NCBI RefSeq assembly: GCF_900142845.1
Contig: NZ_FSRU01000003.1
Coordinates: 744,001-808,000, forward strand
Source of the DNA: Paraburkholderia phenazinium
GTDB lineage: Bacteria > Pseudomonadota > Gammaproteobacteria > Burkholderiales > Burkholderiaceae
Direction: 5' to 3'
DNA: 64,000 nt
The position numbers were made by a program, and so were the translations under genes. The notes below the pieces were generated by a model. It was not told the origin of the DNA, made no database searches, and saw only the letters and a list, made by a program, of their open reading frames with translations. Below, in pieces: positions 40,175 to 52,495 of the stretch; positions within the stretch are counted from its first letter, which is position 1, and each line of letters starts with the position of its first letter.

Positions 40175-40726
40175 TCAAAGCGGCGGCGGCGGCAGCGGCG
40201 CGCGCGGCGAAATAGGTGGCACACCCTGGCCCGGCTCGGGGTGCAGCGAGTGCACCACGCCGAGGCGGCGTACCAACTGGTCGACTGCGTCGTTTTGCAT
40301 ATCCGTCATCAGAAGCACGGACTCCGAGGCCTTTGCCTGCGAGTACTCATCGCTATAGGTCATCGCCCGGTTCAGCGCAATGGTGCTCTGGGGAATCAGT
40401 TGCGTTCCGTCCGCGCCGACGAGCGAGTAGTACAGCGTGTAGTTCAACTGATACTCCTCGACGACACCGAGCGAGTTCATCGTCAGCACGCTTGTACCGC
40501 TGCTTTCGGTTACCCGCAGAATGGCATCGGCATTGGCGGCCGAAGCGACCACCACCGTATCGCTGCCGCCCTGCACCATCCGGCTAAAGCGCCCGATGAA
40601 GGCAGGCGGCGCACCCGTCACAGCGAGGCGTTTGAACGGATAGTCCTGCTGACCGCGCAGCTGGAAACCACAGGCGGACAACACCATGACCCCGCACGCC
40701 AGCGTCAAAAACGTTCTGCGAGTCAC
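40175..40726 (-). CDS. lptE: LPS-assembly lipoprotein LptE
   Basis: An outer-membrane lipoprotein that plugs LptD and helps place lipopolysaccharide in the outer leaflet. With a GTG start at 40726 (AGGAG seven bases upstream) it has a lipoprotein signal TRRTFLTLACGVMVLSAC, with the lipid-bearing cysteine in the lipobox LSAC, followed by GFQLRGQ, the usual LptE opening. An ATG at 40762 is possible but would put extra residues before the signal. The C-terminus is proline-rich. It lies between leuS and holA, the classic setting. Confidence 0.93.
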   Translation of the reverse strand: MTRRTFLTLACGVMVLSACGFQLRGQQDYPFKRLAVTGAPPAFIGRFSRMVQGGSDTVVVASAANADAILRVTESSGTSVLTMNSLGVVEEYQLNYTLYYSLVGADGTQLIPQSTIALNRAMTYSDEYSQAKASESVLLMTDMQNDAVDQLVRRLGVVHSLHPEPGQGVPPISPRAPLPPPPL

Positions 40727-40814
40727 ATTGGCTCCTGGTTCGCAGTAAATCCCGTACCCCATTCGTGCGCCGCCGCAGTTCGCAGCGGCCCACTGCTCAT
40801 TCCCGGCTGCACCG

Positions 40815-43980
<3,166 letters not shown>

Positions 43981-44010
43981 CTCGACCTCCTGCCTGACCA
44001 AGGGTGAACG

Positions 44011-44715
44011 TTAGGCTGAACTGGGCTGGGCTGATTTCACCTGCGGCGCCACCGGGGCGGGCGCGCAGACGTAGGCGTGCAGATCGTGCGCGAAGCCGTC
44101 CAGTTCCTCGGACAACTGCCGCACCATGCGGCCAAGCACGTTATAAGCGAGCACCGCGGGGATCGCCACCACGAGGCCGAAGGCCGTCATGATCAGCGCC
44201 TCGCCGACCGGACCGGCGACGTTTTCGATCATCGCCTGCCCGCTCGCGGCAATGCTGCCGAGCGCATGATAGATGCCCCAGACGGTACCCAGCAGACCGA
44301 CAAACGGCGCCGTGCTGCCCACTGAGGCGAGCAACACCTGGCCAAATTCAAGCCGCCGTTGCGAGGCGGTGAGCGCCTGGCGCAGGGCCCGCAGCACGCG
44401 CTCGCTACGTTCGACGCGCGCGAGCAAGGCGCCTGGGATATCCACTTCCGTGGCGTGCAGCGCGGCTTCGGCAAGCGGTGTGAAGACCCGCTCGCTGTCC
44501 GCGCGCCGCAACGCGGCGACGCCTTCCGAGAGCGTGGGCGCTTGCCAGAACTGGGCAATCGCGCGTGCCGCCTGACGCTTCGCACGGCCCAGCATCCAGC
44601 CCTTGACGATCAGGAAGCACCAGCTCGCCACCGACATAGCCAGCAGCACGTAGGCTACGGCATGCGTGATCGTATCGCTGGATTGCAGGTAGTGAAGAAT
44701 GCCGGTGCCTGCCAT
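44011..44715 (-). CDS. exbB: MotA/TolQ/ExbB proton channel protein
   Basis: A 234-residue inner-membrane protein with three hydrophobic segments (about residues 17-37, 125-150 and 165-190). The third part carries the family signature GLLGTVWGIYHALGSIAASG and GPVGEALIMTAFGLVVAIPAVLAYN. It forms the channel partner of the ExbD-like protein encoded next. Lying between dapB and leuS is a setting known in Burkholderia relatives. TolQ remains an alternative name. Confidence 0.9.
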   Translation of the reverse strand: MAGTGILHYLQSSDTITHAVAYVLLAMSVASWCFLIVKGWMLGRAKRQAARAIAQFWQAPTLSEGVAALRRADSERVFTPLAEAALHATEVDIPGALLARVERSERVLRALRQALTASQRRLEFGQVLLASVGSTAPFVGLLGTVWGIYHALGSIAASGQAMIENVAGPVGEALIMTAFGLVVAIPAVLAYNVLGRMVRQLSEELDGFAHDLHAYVCAPAPVAPQVKSAQPSSA

Positions 44716-44790
44716 TGGACCTCGCCGTCGGAAAGTGTGCGCCGGTTGCGCCTCAAGCGGGCTCGAGGCGCACGCGGGACAGTTGCGCGC

Positions 44791-45588
44791 TCAGCGCAGG
44801 CCGAGCACGTCCTGCATGTCGAAAAAGCCGTTTGCGTGGCCTTCGAGGAAATGCACGGCGCGCAGCGCGCCCTGTGCATAAGACAGCCGGCTCGCCGATT
44901 TGTGCGTGATCTCGATGCGCTCGCCGATGCCTGCGAACAGCACCGTATGGTCGCCGACGATGTCGCCGCCGCGAATCGCCGCAAAGCCGATGGTGGACGG
45001 ATCGCGCTCGCCGGTGACGCCCTCGCGGCCATAGACCGCGCAGTCGTCGAGATTGCGGCCGAGCGCACCGGCGATCGCTTCGCCCATGGCGAGCGCGGTG
45101 CCGGACGGCGCGTCCACCTTGTGACGATGATGCGCCTCGATGATCTCGATGTCGTAACCGGTGGCGAAATGGCGTGCCGCGTATTCGAGCAGCTTGAGCG
45201 TGACGTTGACACCCACGCTCATGTTGGCCGCGAACACGACGCCGATCTTTTCGCCAGCCGCGCGCAGTTGCGCCTTCTGCTCGTTATCGAAACCCGTGGT
45301 GCCGATCACCAGCTTGACGTTGTGGCGCAGCGCCGCTTCGAGATGCACCAGCGTGCCGGCCGGACGCGTGAAGTCGATCAGGTAGTCGGACTGGGCAAAC
45401 ACCTGCTCGATGTCGTCGGTGAGCAGCACACCGGTTTGCTTGCCGAGGAACGCCCCGGCATCCTGGCCGAGCTGCGACGAACCGGGGCGCACGAGCGCGC
45501 CGGAAAGTTTGACGCCAGAATCGTTCAGGACGGTTTCGATCAGCATTCGGCCCATACGGCCCGATGCACCGGCAATAGCAATGTTCAT
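44791..45588 (-). CDS. dapB: 4-hydroxy-tetrahydrodipicolinate reductase
   Basis: Reduces dihydrodipicolinate with NAD(P)H in lysine and diaminopimelate synthesis. The 265-residue protein begins with the Rossmann motif [14 protein letters not shown] (residues 4-17), has [10 protein letters not shown] and the catalytic signature [20 protein letters not shown]. The ATG at 45588 (MNIAIAG) is the proper start; the much longer open frame to 46218 only shadows bamE. It is followed 75 bases later by exbB. Confidence 0.97.
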   Translation of the reverse strand: MNIAIAGASGRMGRMLIETVLNDSGVKLSGALVRPGSSQLGQDAGAFLGKQTGVLLTDDIEQVFAQSDYLIDFTRPAGTLVHLEAALRHNVKLVIGTTGFDNEQKAQLRAAGEKIGVVFAANMSVGVNVTLKLLEYAARHFATGYDIEIIEAHHRHKVDAPSGTALAMGEAIAGALGRNLDDCAVYGREGVTGERDPSTIGFAAIRGGDIVGDHTVLFAGIGERIEITHKSASRLSYAQGALRAVHFLEGHANGFFDMQDVLGLR

Positions 45589-45706
45589 GGCAGTCAATGG
45601 CAAAAAGCGACGCACAGCGCGCCGCGAAAACCGCGAAATGGCGGAAGAAACACAAATGACGGGCTCGCGCTGCGCACGCGGCCCGTCATTGTCAGGGACA
45701 ACGTTT

Positions 45707-46528
45707 TTAGCTACCCGTTCCCGGAGCCGATGCGGGCGCCGACGTGAGCGGTGCGTTGTAGGTCGGGCCGTTGTTGCTCTGCGAGCCTGCCGGGCCGACC
45801 GGATTCTCTTGCGGCGCACCCGGCACCGTGGGCGGCGGCGGACGCGTGAACTGGAACTGCGGCTGGCCCGGCGACGTAGCGCCTTGCGGAACCACACCAC
45901 CGTTCGCGGTCGGCGTACCGGCCCGCACCGACGGCGTGATCTTGCCGGTCGGCGCCTGCACGGCGTCCGTTGCACGGTTGGCGGCCTGCGCGGCTTCAGC
46001 ATTCGGGTCCATCGACTGCCCCGCGGCTGCCGCGGCATCTGCCGGCGGCGTAGCCGTGGCTGCGGCTGCAGCCGTGCCCGAAGCGGCGACCGGCGCGCTG
46101 GCTGCCGCTGCCGCGGCTGCAAACGCCTTCTTGCCGCGCTTGTCGCCGTCGATTTCGGCGAGCAGTTCGAGGTTGGACGGCAGATCCTGACCGCCCGACC
46201 AGCTCGCAACGCGCTCACCCGCGAAATTCACGACAAAGTCGCGCTGCTGCACAACGCTCGTGTTGCCGCGCTTGAAATAGAACACGTAGTCCCAGCGGTC
46301 CGCGTGGAACATGTCGGCGAGGAGCGGCGTGCCGAGCAACTGGCGGACCTGGTCGCGCGACATGCCGACCTGCATCTGGGCAGCTGCCTCTGCTGAGACA
46401 AAGTTACCCTGCACAACGGTAATCCGATATGGCGTAATGCTTTGGGCGATTCGCTGCGTTACGCTGTCGTACGTCGAGCATCCGGCAAGAACCGCGACAG
46501 TCGCTGCAGCAATCAAGGTACCCCGCAT
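45707..46528 (-). CDS. bamE: Outer membrane assembly lipoprotein BamE (OmlA/SmpA) with long Ala/Pro tail
   Basis: A lipoprotein of the Bam complex, which folds beta-barrel proteins into the outer membrane. The start at 46528 has GGGAG six bases upstream and gives a signal [17 protein letters not shown] with lipobox LAGC. The BamE domain follows ([50 protein letters not shown]). After about residue 130 comes a tail of about 140 residues made of Ala, Pro and Gly, much longer than the E. coli protein. In-frame ATGs at 46567 and 46615 are alternatives. It is divergent from fur. Confidence 0.92.
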   Translation of the reverse strand: MRGTLIAAATVAVLAGCSTYDSVTQRIAQSITPYRITVVQGNFVSAEAAAQMQVGMSRDQVRQLLGTPLLADMFHADRWDYVFYFKRGNTSVVQQRDFVVNFAGERVASWSGGQDLPSNLELLAEIDGDKRGKKAFAAAAAAASAPVAASGTAAAAATATPPADAAAAAGQSMDPNAEAAQAANRATDAVQAPTGKITPSVRAGTPTANGGVVPQGATSPGQPQFQFTRPPPPTVPGAPQENPVGPAGSQSNNGPTYNAPLTSAPASAPGTGS

Positions 46529-46690
46529 GCGGCTCCCCCGGTAGATCAATAGAGATTTTGAAATCATTTCACTCACCGTGCGGGCCCTGCCAGTGGCGAG
46601 CCGCGCGAGTTTCATTGCATCGAAGATGACCTGAACAGCGAAAACACATTACTATTAGAACCCTGCATTGTACTCTAGGGATCCCTTGCC

Positions 46691-47119
46691 ATGACCAATC
46701 CAACCGATCTGAAAAATATCGGCCTCAAGGCGACCCTACCGCGCCTCAAGATTCTGGAGATTTTCCAGCACAGCCCGGTGCGTCACCTGACCGCTGAAGA
46801 CGTGTACCGCAACCTGCTGCACGAAGAGCTAGACATTGGCCTCGCCACCGTCTATCGCGTGCTCACGCAGTTCGAGCAGGCAGGGCTGCTGTCGCGCAGC
46901 AACTTCGAATCCGGCAAAGCCGTGTTCGAGCTGAACGAAGGCACCCACCACGATCACCTGGTGTGTATCGACTGCGGGCTGGTCGAGGAGTTCTTCGATC
47001 AGGAAATCGAAAGCCGCCAGCAAGCCATCGCCAAAGAGCGCGGTTTCAAGCTGCAGGAACACGCGCTGGCGCTGTACGGCGCGTGCACCAAGGAAAAGTG
47101 CCCGCATCGCAAACATTGA
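46691..47119 (+). CDS. fur: Ferric uptake regulator Fur
   Basis: An iron-responsive DNA-binding repressor of 142 residues. The N-terminal winged helix ([51 protein letters not shown]) is followed by the metal-binding dimerisation domain: the [11 protein letters not shown] segment and a second cysteine pair in CTKEKC. Length and motifs are those of true Fur rather than Zur or PerR. It is divergent from bamE, an arrangement common in betaproteobacteria, and ends at a strong terminator. Confidence 0.97.
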   Translation: MTNPTDLKNIGLKATLPRLKILEIFQHSPVRHLTAEDVYRNLLHEELDIGLATVYRVLTQFEQAGLLSRSNFESGKAVFELNEGTHHDHLVCIDCGLVEEFFDQEIESRQQAIAKERGFKLQEHALALYGACTKEKCPHRKH

Positions 47120-47174
47120 AGCGCACTATGGCCGCGCGCCTGACGGCGCGCAAGCGCAGCAAGTAATAAAAGGA

Positions 47175-47206
47175 AACCCGGTCGATGAAAGTCGACCGGG
47201 TTTTTT
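47175..47206 (+). terminator. Terminator after fur
   Basis: An 11-bp stem (AACCCGGTCGA / TCGACCGGGTT) with a 6-nt loop is followed by a T-run, 55 bases after the fur stop codon. Confidence 0.92.
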
Positions 47207-47345
47207 GCGTTCTGGCGCTGCTGCGTGGTGCGCTAAACGCACTGTCGGCGTGTCCTAAGCGTCCTGGCCTCGCTCGGTGGCTGTAACGGCCGGTAACGGC
47301 GGCCATAGCATCGACTTGGACGTCAGCCGCCATGCCCACCCGCCA

Positions 47346-47834
47346 CTAGCGCACAAGACGCCAGGGCTCGACCAGCGCAAGCTCGTCGCAGTTAGGCTGC
47401 TCGCCGCCTCGATCCACCACCACGAAATCGCTGACACGCTCGAGAGCAAGCAACGGGTGGTGCCAGACCCCCTTTGCATAGTTGACGCCCTGCCAGCCCT
47501 CGGTCCAGAACGCGCGCATCTGCGCCGGATCGAATTCGCCCGCCGGCGCAACCACGATCAGGTAGCTCGCCCCCGCAAGCGGAAGGAAAGCCTGACTGCC
47601 GAGCGGATGCCGCTCCATCATTCCAATTTCGACCGGCAAGCTGCGCGGCTGGGCGCGAAACAGATTGACCAGCGGCCGGCCGCCCTGCTCGCCGACGTCG
47701 ACCCTGGCAAGATCGTGATAGCGCTCGGTCGTGCCGCCGTTGATCGGGAAGTGGCGCGCGCCGTCCAGTTCGATCACCTCGCCGAACGGTGCGAACGCAG
47801 CACGTGTCAGGCGTTCCATCTGCAGGGTCTTCAT
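47346..47834 (-). CDS. allA: Ureidoglycolate lyase
   Basis: Splits ureidoglycolate to glyoxylate and urea, the last step of allantoin breakdown. The 162-residue cupin-like protein shows [57 protein letters not shown] and [10 protein letters not shown], all typical of AllA. It starts 30 bases after the allantoicase gene on the same strand, so the two consecutive reactions are encoded together. It converges with fur. Confidence 0.95.
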   Translation of the reverse strand: MKTLQMERLTRAAFAPFGEVIELDGARHFPINGGTTERYHDLARVDVGEQGGRPLVNLFRAQPRSLPVEIGMMERHPLGSQAFLPLAGASYLIVVAPAGEFDPAQMRAFWTEGWQGVNYAKGVWHHPLLALERVSDFVVVDRGGEQPNCDELALVEPWRLVR

Positions 47835-47864
47835 AGCCCGGTCTCCTCCTTCGCCATTCGTCGC

Positions 47865-48875
47865 TTACGCCAGCTCGCCCCACAGACGCAGGCGCGACAC
47901 GCCGCCGTCCGGAAAGATATTGAAACGCACATGCGTAACCGGCCCGAGCGAGGCGAGCTCCGCTTCGAACGGATGCACGTGGTCCATCTGCAGCTTCTGC
48001 TCGTCCATCAGCACCGGCCAGAACATCGCCTGCGTGACGAGCGACTCGTCCGTGCCGCCGCTCACGCTCGCGGCCTGCAGCGAACAGCGGTCCGGGAAAT
48101 TGCCCTTGAAGTAAGCGGTGTCGACTTCAACCTTGCGGATCACGCCCGGCCGCGCCAGCGCGACGATCGCCCAGTCGTTACCCGGCTCGCGGCGGCGTCG
48201 CGTTTCCCAGCCGTCGCCCATGTTGACGCCGCGTCCCGGCATCAGCATCTGCGAGGCCGGTCCGAAGTGCTGGTTGTTGGCGGCGACCAGGTAGGCGCCG
48301 TTTTCGATGGCTGCCAGATCGATCAGACTGCCGCGCTCGACGCGCGCCCAGTCGCGCTTCGGCTGTCCGTACACGCGCAGGCGCGCAAGGCCGCCGTCCG
48401 GATACAGATTCACGCGCAGATGGGTGAAGGCACGCGTGTCGTCGACTGCGACGTAATGGTGTTGATTGCCTTGCAGCGTCATCGCCGGCACGAGCGCGTG
48501 CCATTCGGCGTTGTCCGGCGGCATCTCGCCGTCCGCATGGCAGCCCTCGAGCGAGGCGGCCGGCGGGAAATTGCCAGTGAAGTGGCTCGTGTCCAGATCC
48601 ACGCCATGGATCACGCCCGGCCGCGCCAGTTGGACCACGCAGTAGTCGTGCCCCGTGGTGCGCTTGCGGCGAGTCTCCCAGCCGTCCATCCACTTGCCGT
48701 GATCGTCGTACTTGCCGGGGATGAACACCGCCGGTTGCGGATCGAGCATGCGCTCTTTCGGCGCGAAGAATTCGTCGCTGGCGAAGAGCGCTTTCGCACC
48801 GAGGCGCGGGTCGGCCAGATTCATGTAGCGGCGCGTGAAGGCGGGGGCGTTGGGGTCGAGGATCGGAGTAGCCAT
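47865..48875 (-). CDS. alc: Allantoicase
   Basis: Hydrolyses allantoate to ureidoglycolate and urea. The 336-residue protein has the two repeated allantoicase domains, visible as the paired segments [11 protein letters not shown] and [30 protein letters not shown] and [19 protein letters not shown], and [15 protein letters not shown]. The ATG at 48875 (MATPILDPN) was chosen; the frame extends far upstream but only as a shadow. It follows the DctA-family carrier gene and precedes allA. Confidence 0.95.
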   Translation of the reverse strand: MATPILDPNAPAFTRRYMNLADPRLGAKALFASDEFFAPKERMLDPQPAVFIPGKYDDHGKWMDGWETRRKRTTGHDYCVVQLARPGVIHGVDLDTSHFTGNFPPAASLEGCHADGEMPPDNAEWHALVPAMTLQGNQHHYVAVDDTRAFTHLRVNLYPDGGLARLRVYGQPKRDWARVERGSLIDLAAIENGAYLVAANNQHFGPASQMLMPGRGVNMGDGWETRRRREPGNDWAIVALARPGVIRKVEVDTAYFKGNFPDRCSLQAASVSGGTDESLVTQAMFWPVLMDEQKLQMDHVHPFEAELASLGPVTHVRFNIFPDGGVSRLRLWGELA

Positions 48876-48996
48876 GGTCTCGGTCAATCGATAGGGAAGG
48901 GAAAGCCGGCGGGTGGTGCTGGTCACGCTTGTGGACGCGACGACGCCCGCCGGACGAGGTATGTGCTGATGTGCGCTGTCGAGGCTGCGCCCTGGA

Positions 48997-50325
48997 TCAG
49001 ATCGCGGTCGCGGGATCGGCGGAGACCGGCGCAGCGGCTGTTTCCTCACCGGCCGGAACGTACAGATAAGCGGCCTCGCGATTCAACACATGACGGGCGC
49101 GGACCTTGTCGATATCGTTTTCCCAAACGGCCACCACGACCGTGGCGACGCAATTGCCGATCAGATTGGTCAGCGCGCGGGCAATCCCGACGAACCAGTC
49201 CACCGGCAGGATCAGCACCAGACCGAGCACCGGAATGGCGGGAATCGCGGAGAGTGTCGCGGCCAGAATCACGATCGCCGAACCGGGGATGCCGTGAGCG
49301 CCCTTCGACGTGACCAGCGACACCAGCACCACCACGATCAGATCGTGCAGCGACAGCGGCGTGTTGGTGGCCTGAGCGATAAAGATCACCGCGAGCGTCA
49401 GGTAGATCGAGAAGCCATCCAGATTGAACGAGTAACCGGTGGGGATCACGAGGCCAACGGTCGAATCCTTCACCCCCATCCATTCGAGCTTGCGCATCAC
49501 TTGCGGCAAGACGGCATCGGAGGATGCAGTGCCGAGCACAATCGACATCTCCTCGCGCAGATAGCGAATCAGCTTGAAGACGCTGAAGCCGGCGAGCCGC
49601 ATCACCACGCCGAGCACCACCGCAACGAACACAATGCAGCTCGCGTAGAACACCACCACCAGCAGTCCCAGTTGCTCGAGCGAGGCGACGCCATAGGTGC
49701 CGGTGGTGAATGCGATCGCGCCCAGCACGCCGAGCGGCGCCAGCTTGATGATGAAGCTCATCACGCGAAAGAAGACCTGGGCGAGTTCGTCGATCAGGCC
49801 GCTCACCTTTTGCGCCTTACCGCCAAGCAGCGACAAGGCCGAGCCGAACAGCACCGAAAACACGAGGATCTGCAGGATATCGCCGGTGGCGAACGCGTTG
49901 AAGGCCGTGTCCGGAATGATCTTCAGCAGAAATCCTGCGGTGTCCTTCAGATCTTTGGTGTGCTCGGTATAGGTCGTGAGCGACGCGGCATCGAGCGAAT
50001 GCAGATTGATGTTCATGCCGACGCCGGGCTTCGTGACATACGCCAGCACCGCGCCTATCAGGAGCGCGATCGTCGTCATGAACTCGAAGTAGACCACCGC
50101 CTTCAGGCCGACCCGCCCCACTTTCTTCAGATCGCCCGCGTGCGCCATGCCGCTCACCACGACACAGAACACGATCGGACCGATCACCATCTTGATCAGC
50201 TTCAGAAAGCCGTCGCCGAGCGGCCGCAACGATTGAGCGAAATGCGGAAACAGCGCGCCGATCACAATGCCCGCCACTAGAGCGATCACCACCCGGCCAA
50301 ACAGCGAATTGAAAAACTTCAACAC
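48997..50325 (-). CDS. dctA: DctA-family dicarboxylate/cation symporter at the head of an ureide operon
   Basis: A 442-residue inner-membrane carrier of the dicarboxylate/amino acid:cation symporter family, starting at GTG. Substrate-path motifs are present: [27 protein letters not shown] and [19 protein letters not shown], with eight or so hydrophobic segments. The usual substrates are succinate, fumarate and malate. Here the gene is 121 bases upstream of alc and allA on the same strand and probably in one operon, so its cargo could be allantoate or another ureide; that is inference. The FCD-type GntR regulator is divergent. Confidence 0.92.
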   Translation of the reverse strand: MLKFFNSLFGRVVIALVAGIVIGALFPHFAQSLRPLGDGFLKLIKMVIGPIVFCVVVSGMAHAGDLKKVGRVGLKAVVYFEFMTTIALLIGAVLAYVTKPGVGMNINLHSLDAASLTTYTEHTKDLKDTAGFLLKIIPDTAFNAFATGDILQILVFSVLFGSALSLLGGKAQKVSGLIDELAQVFFRVMSFIIKLAPLGVLGAIAFTTGTYGVASLEQLGLLVVVFYASCIVFVAVVLGVVMRLAGFSVFKLIRYLREEMSIVLGTASSDAVLPQVMRKLEWMGVKDSTVGLVIPTGYSFNLDGFSIYLTLAVIFIAQATNTPLSLHDLIVVVLVSLVTSKGAHGIPGSAIVILAATLSAIPAIPVLGLVLILPVDWFVGIARALTNLIGNCVATVVVAVWENDIDKVRARHVLNREAAYLYVPAGEETAAAPVSADPATAI

Positions 50326-50358
50326 GGCCTTCTCCCGGTTACGGATATCATCTGTTCA

Positions 50359-50375
50359 TACTGGTCCGACCAGTA
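50359..50375. promoter_or_regulatory. Perfect 17-bp operator-like palindrome in dctA-gntR gap
   Basis: TACTGGTCCGACCAGTA is a perfect inverted repeat of 8-bp arms around one central C, located 34 bases upstream of the dctA start. Its TGGTC-N-GACCA core is of the kind bound by FadR/GntR-FCD regulators, and such a regulator is encoded on the other side. Confidence 0.7.
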
Positions 50376-50551
50376 CTGTTATGGCGAATAGTAGGAAGCC
50401 GATATAGTCGAGTCAAGGCGGAAAATAATAGTGTTTACCCGCCTGAATCCACGACGGATGAGCGCTGGTTTGTCGGAAGATTAATTACGCGGTGCGGCCG
50501 CGGAAGCCGCGGATTACAATGCCGGTCAGACCGCGCGACTGCCCGAGGATC

Positions 50552-51244
50552 ATGAAAAACGTTCCGCATACCGTTACCGACTCCGCCATTGCCACGATCC
50601 GCGAACGGATCGAAGGCGGCGTGTATCCGGTGGGCAGTCTGTTGCCCGCGCAACGTCAGCTCTCCGAAGAACTGGCCATCAGCCGCGCTTCGCTGCGTGA
50701 AGCGCTATCGACGCTCGAGGCGCTCGGGCTCCTGATGATCCGTCCCGGCAAAGGTGTGTATGTGGAGAGCTCACAGGTGTCCGCTGCCAACCCGTGGCGG
50801 TTTGCGGAGCAGTCGTCGCTGCCGGATACGTATCAGATGCGCTTTGCCCTGGAAGGCTTCGTCGCGCGCATGGCGGCGCTCGCGATCAGCGACGCCGACC
50901 TTGAATGGTTCGAGCAGAACATCGACGCGATGCACAGCGCGCTAGCCTGCAACGAACTGGATGAGGCCGCGCAACTCGACTTCGACTTTCACATGCGCAT
51001 GGTGAGCATTGCCGGCAATGCGGCGATCGAATCGATCCTGCGCAGCAGTTCGGACATCATGAAGGAGAGCCAGCGCATGCCGTTCTTCCGGCGCGAATTG
51101 GTGCTGTCCACGTATCACGAGCATCGCGAGATACTCGACGCGCTCAAGACGCGCGATTCGGCGGCGACCGGCAAGGCCATCGAGGCGCACATCACCAACG
51201 CCGCGCAGCGCGCCGGCGTGTTTTTTCCAGTGCCGAAGGGGTAG
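50552..51244 (+). CDS. GntR-family regulator, FadR/FCD subfamily
   Basis: A 230-residue regulator with an N-terminal GntR winged helix (DSAIATIRERIEGGVYPVGS, LPAQRQLSEELAISRASLRE) and an all-helical FCD ligand domain (YQMRFALEGFVARMAALAIS, DFDFHMRMVSIAGN, YHEHREILDALKTRD). FCD domains bind small carboxylates through a metal held by Asp/His residues, which are visible as LDFDFH and YHEHRE. AGGA lies just before the ATG at 50552. It is divergent from dctA-alc-allA, with a palindromic site in between, and is the likely local regulator. Confidence 0.9.
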   Translation: MKNVPHTVTDSAIATIRERIEGGVYPVGSLLPAQRQLSEELAISRASLREALSTLEALGLLMIRPGKGVYVESSQVSAANPWRFAEQSSLPDTYQMRFALEGFVARMAALAISDADLEWFEQNIDAMHSALACNELDEAAQLDFDFHMRMVSIAGNAAIESILRSSSDIMKESQRMPFFRRELVLSTYHEHREILDALKTRDSAATGKAIEAHITNAAQRAGVFFPVPKG

Positions 51245-51296
51245 AGGCATTCACGCGCCAGTGCAGATGCAGATGCCGGCCTGAACGCAGGCGTAA

Positions 51297-51322
51297 AAAA
51301 ACCGCTCCGAGGAGCGGTTTTT
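51297..51322. terminator. Bidirectional terminator between gntR and gapA
   Basis: A 12-bp perfect stem (AAAAACCGCTCC / GGAGCGGTTTTT) with a 2-nt GA turn lies between convergent genes and has A and T runs at both ends. Confidence 0.9.
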
Positions 51323-51384
51323 CTATCTGCGAATGCAGCGCGCCAGAGCACGTGAAGCGCACTGGAAGCGCGCCGCAAACCCGC

Positions 51385-52395
51385 TTACTTCGCGTTCATG
51401 AGCGCGACAGTCGTATCCAGCATGCGGTTCGAGAAACCCCACTCGTTGTCGTACCAGCTCGACACCTTCACCAGACGGCCCGACACCTTCGTCAGCGTCG
51501 AGTCGAAAGTCGACGAAGCCGGGTTGTGGTTGAAGTCGATCGACACCAGCGGCGCCTTGTTGTAGCCGAGGATGCCCTTCAGCGAGCCTTCCGACGCTTC
51601 CTTCATGATTGCGTTGACCTCATCCACCGTCGTGTCGCGCTTGGCGATAAACGACAGGTCGACGATCGACACGTTGATGGTCGGGACGCGAATCGCGTAG
51701 CCGTCCAGCTTGCCGTTCAGTTCCGGCAGCACGAGGCCGACGGCCGATGCCGCACCCGTCTTCGCCGGGATCTGGCTATGCGTGGCCGAGCGCGCGCGGC
51801 GCAGGTCTTCGTGATACACGTCGGTCAGCACCTGGTCGTTCGTGTACGCGTGGATCGTCGTCATCAGGCCGTTTTCCAGGCCGATCTTGTCGTTCAGCGG
51901 CTTGACGAGCGGCGCCAGGCAGTTGGTCGTGCACGATGCGTTCGAGATGACCGTGTCCGATGCCTTCAGCACGTGATGGTTCACGCCGTAGACGATCGTT
52001 GCGTCCACATCCTTGCCGCCCGGTGCCGAGATGATGACCTTCTTCGCGCCGCCCTTGATGTGCGCGCTGGCCTTTTCCTTGGTCGTGAAAAAGCCCGTGC
52101 ATTCCAGCACGACGTCGACGTTCAGCTCGCCCCACGGCAGTTCCGCCGGGTTGCGGTTAGCGAGCACGCGGATACGGTCGCCGTTGACGACGAGGTAGTC
52201 GCCGTCCACCGACACTTCGCCCGGGAACTTGCCGTGGGCCGTGTCGTATTGCGTCAGGTGGGCATTGGTGTTGGCATCGCCCAGGTCGTTGATGGCGACG
52301 ATCTGGATGTCGTGCTTCTTGCCGTTTTCATAGAAGGCGCGCAGCGTGTTGCGGCCAATCCGGCCGTAGCCGTTGATAGCGACGCGAATCGTCAT
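51385..52395 (-). CDS. gapA: Glyceraldehyde-3-phosphate dehydrogenase
   Basis: Oxidises glyceraldehyde-3-phosphate to 1,3-bisphosphoglycerate with NAD+. The 336-residue type I enzyme begins with the Rossmann motif [17 protein letters not shown] and has the catalytic cysteine in [12 protein letters not shown] (about residue 152) with the partner histidine in the TIHAYTNDQ segment. It lies 100 bases after tkt on the same strand, joining pentose-phosphate and lower-glycolytic steps in one probable operon. Confidence 0.98.
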   Translation of the reverse strand: MTIRVAINGYGRIGRNTLRAFYENGKKHDIQIVAINDLGDANTNAHLTQYDTAHGKFPGEVSVDGDYLVVNGDRIRVLANRNPAELPWGELNVDVVLECTGFFTTKEKASAHIKGGAKKVIISAPGGKDVDATIVYGVNHHVLKASDTVISNASCTTNCLAPLVKPLNDKIGLENGLMTTIHAYTNDQVLTDVYHEDLRRARSATHSQIPAKTGAASAVGLVLPELNGKLDGYAIRVPTINVSIVDLSFIAKRDTTVDEVNAIMKEASEGSLKGILGYNKAPLVSIDFNHNPASSTFDSTLTKVSGRLVKVSSWYDNEWGFSNRMLDTTVALMNAK

Positions 52396-52495
52396 GGTTT
52401 ATCTCCTGATGGCTGAAAAAAATACGTCCATGTTCGGCTCTGCTGGACCAGGTCCTGCCGGGCGTGGGGCGCACGCGGCAGGACCGGACACCCAA

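Noticed and set aside
44791..46218. Long 475-codon version of dapB
   Set aside because: The extra N-terminal part is the out-of-frame reading of bamE; the Rossmann start at 45588 is the true one.
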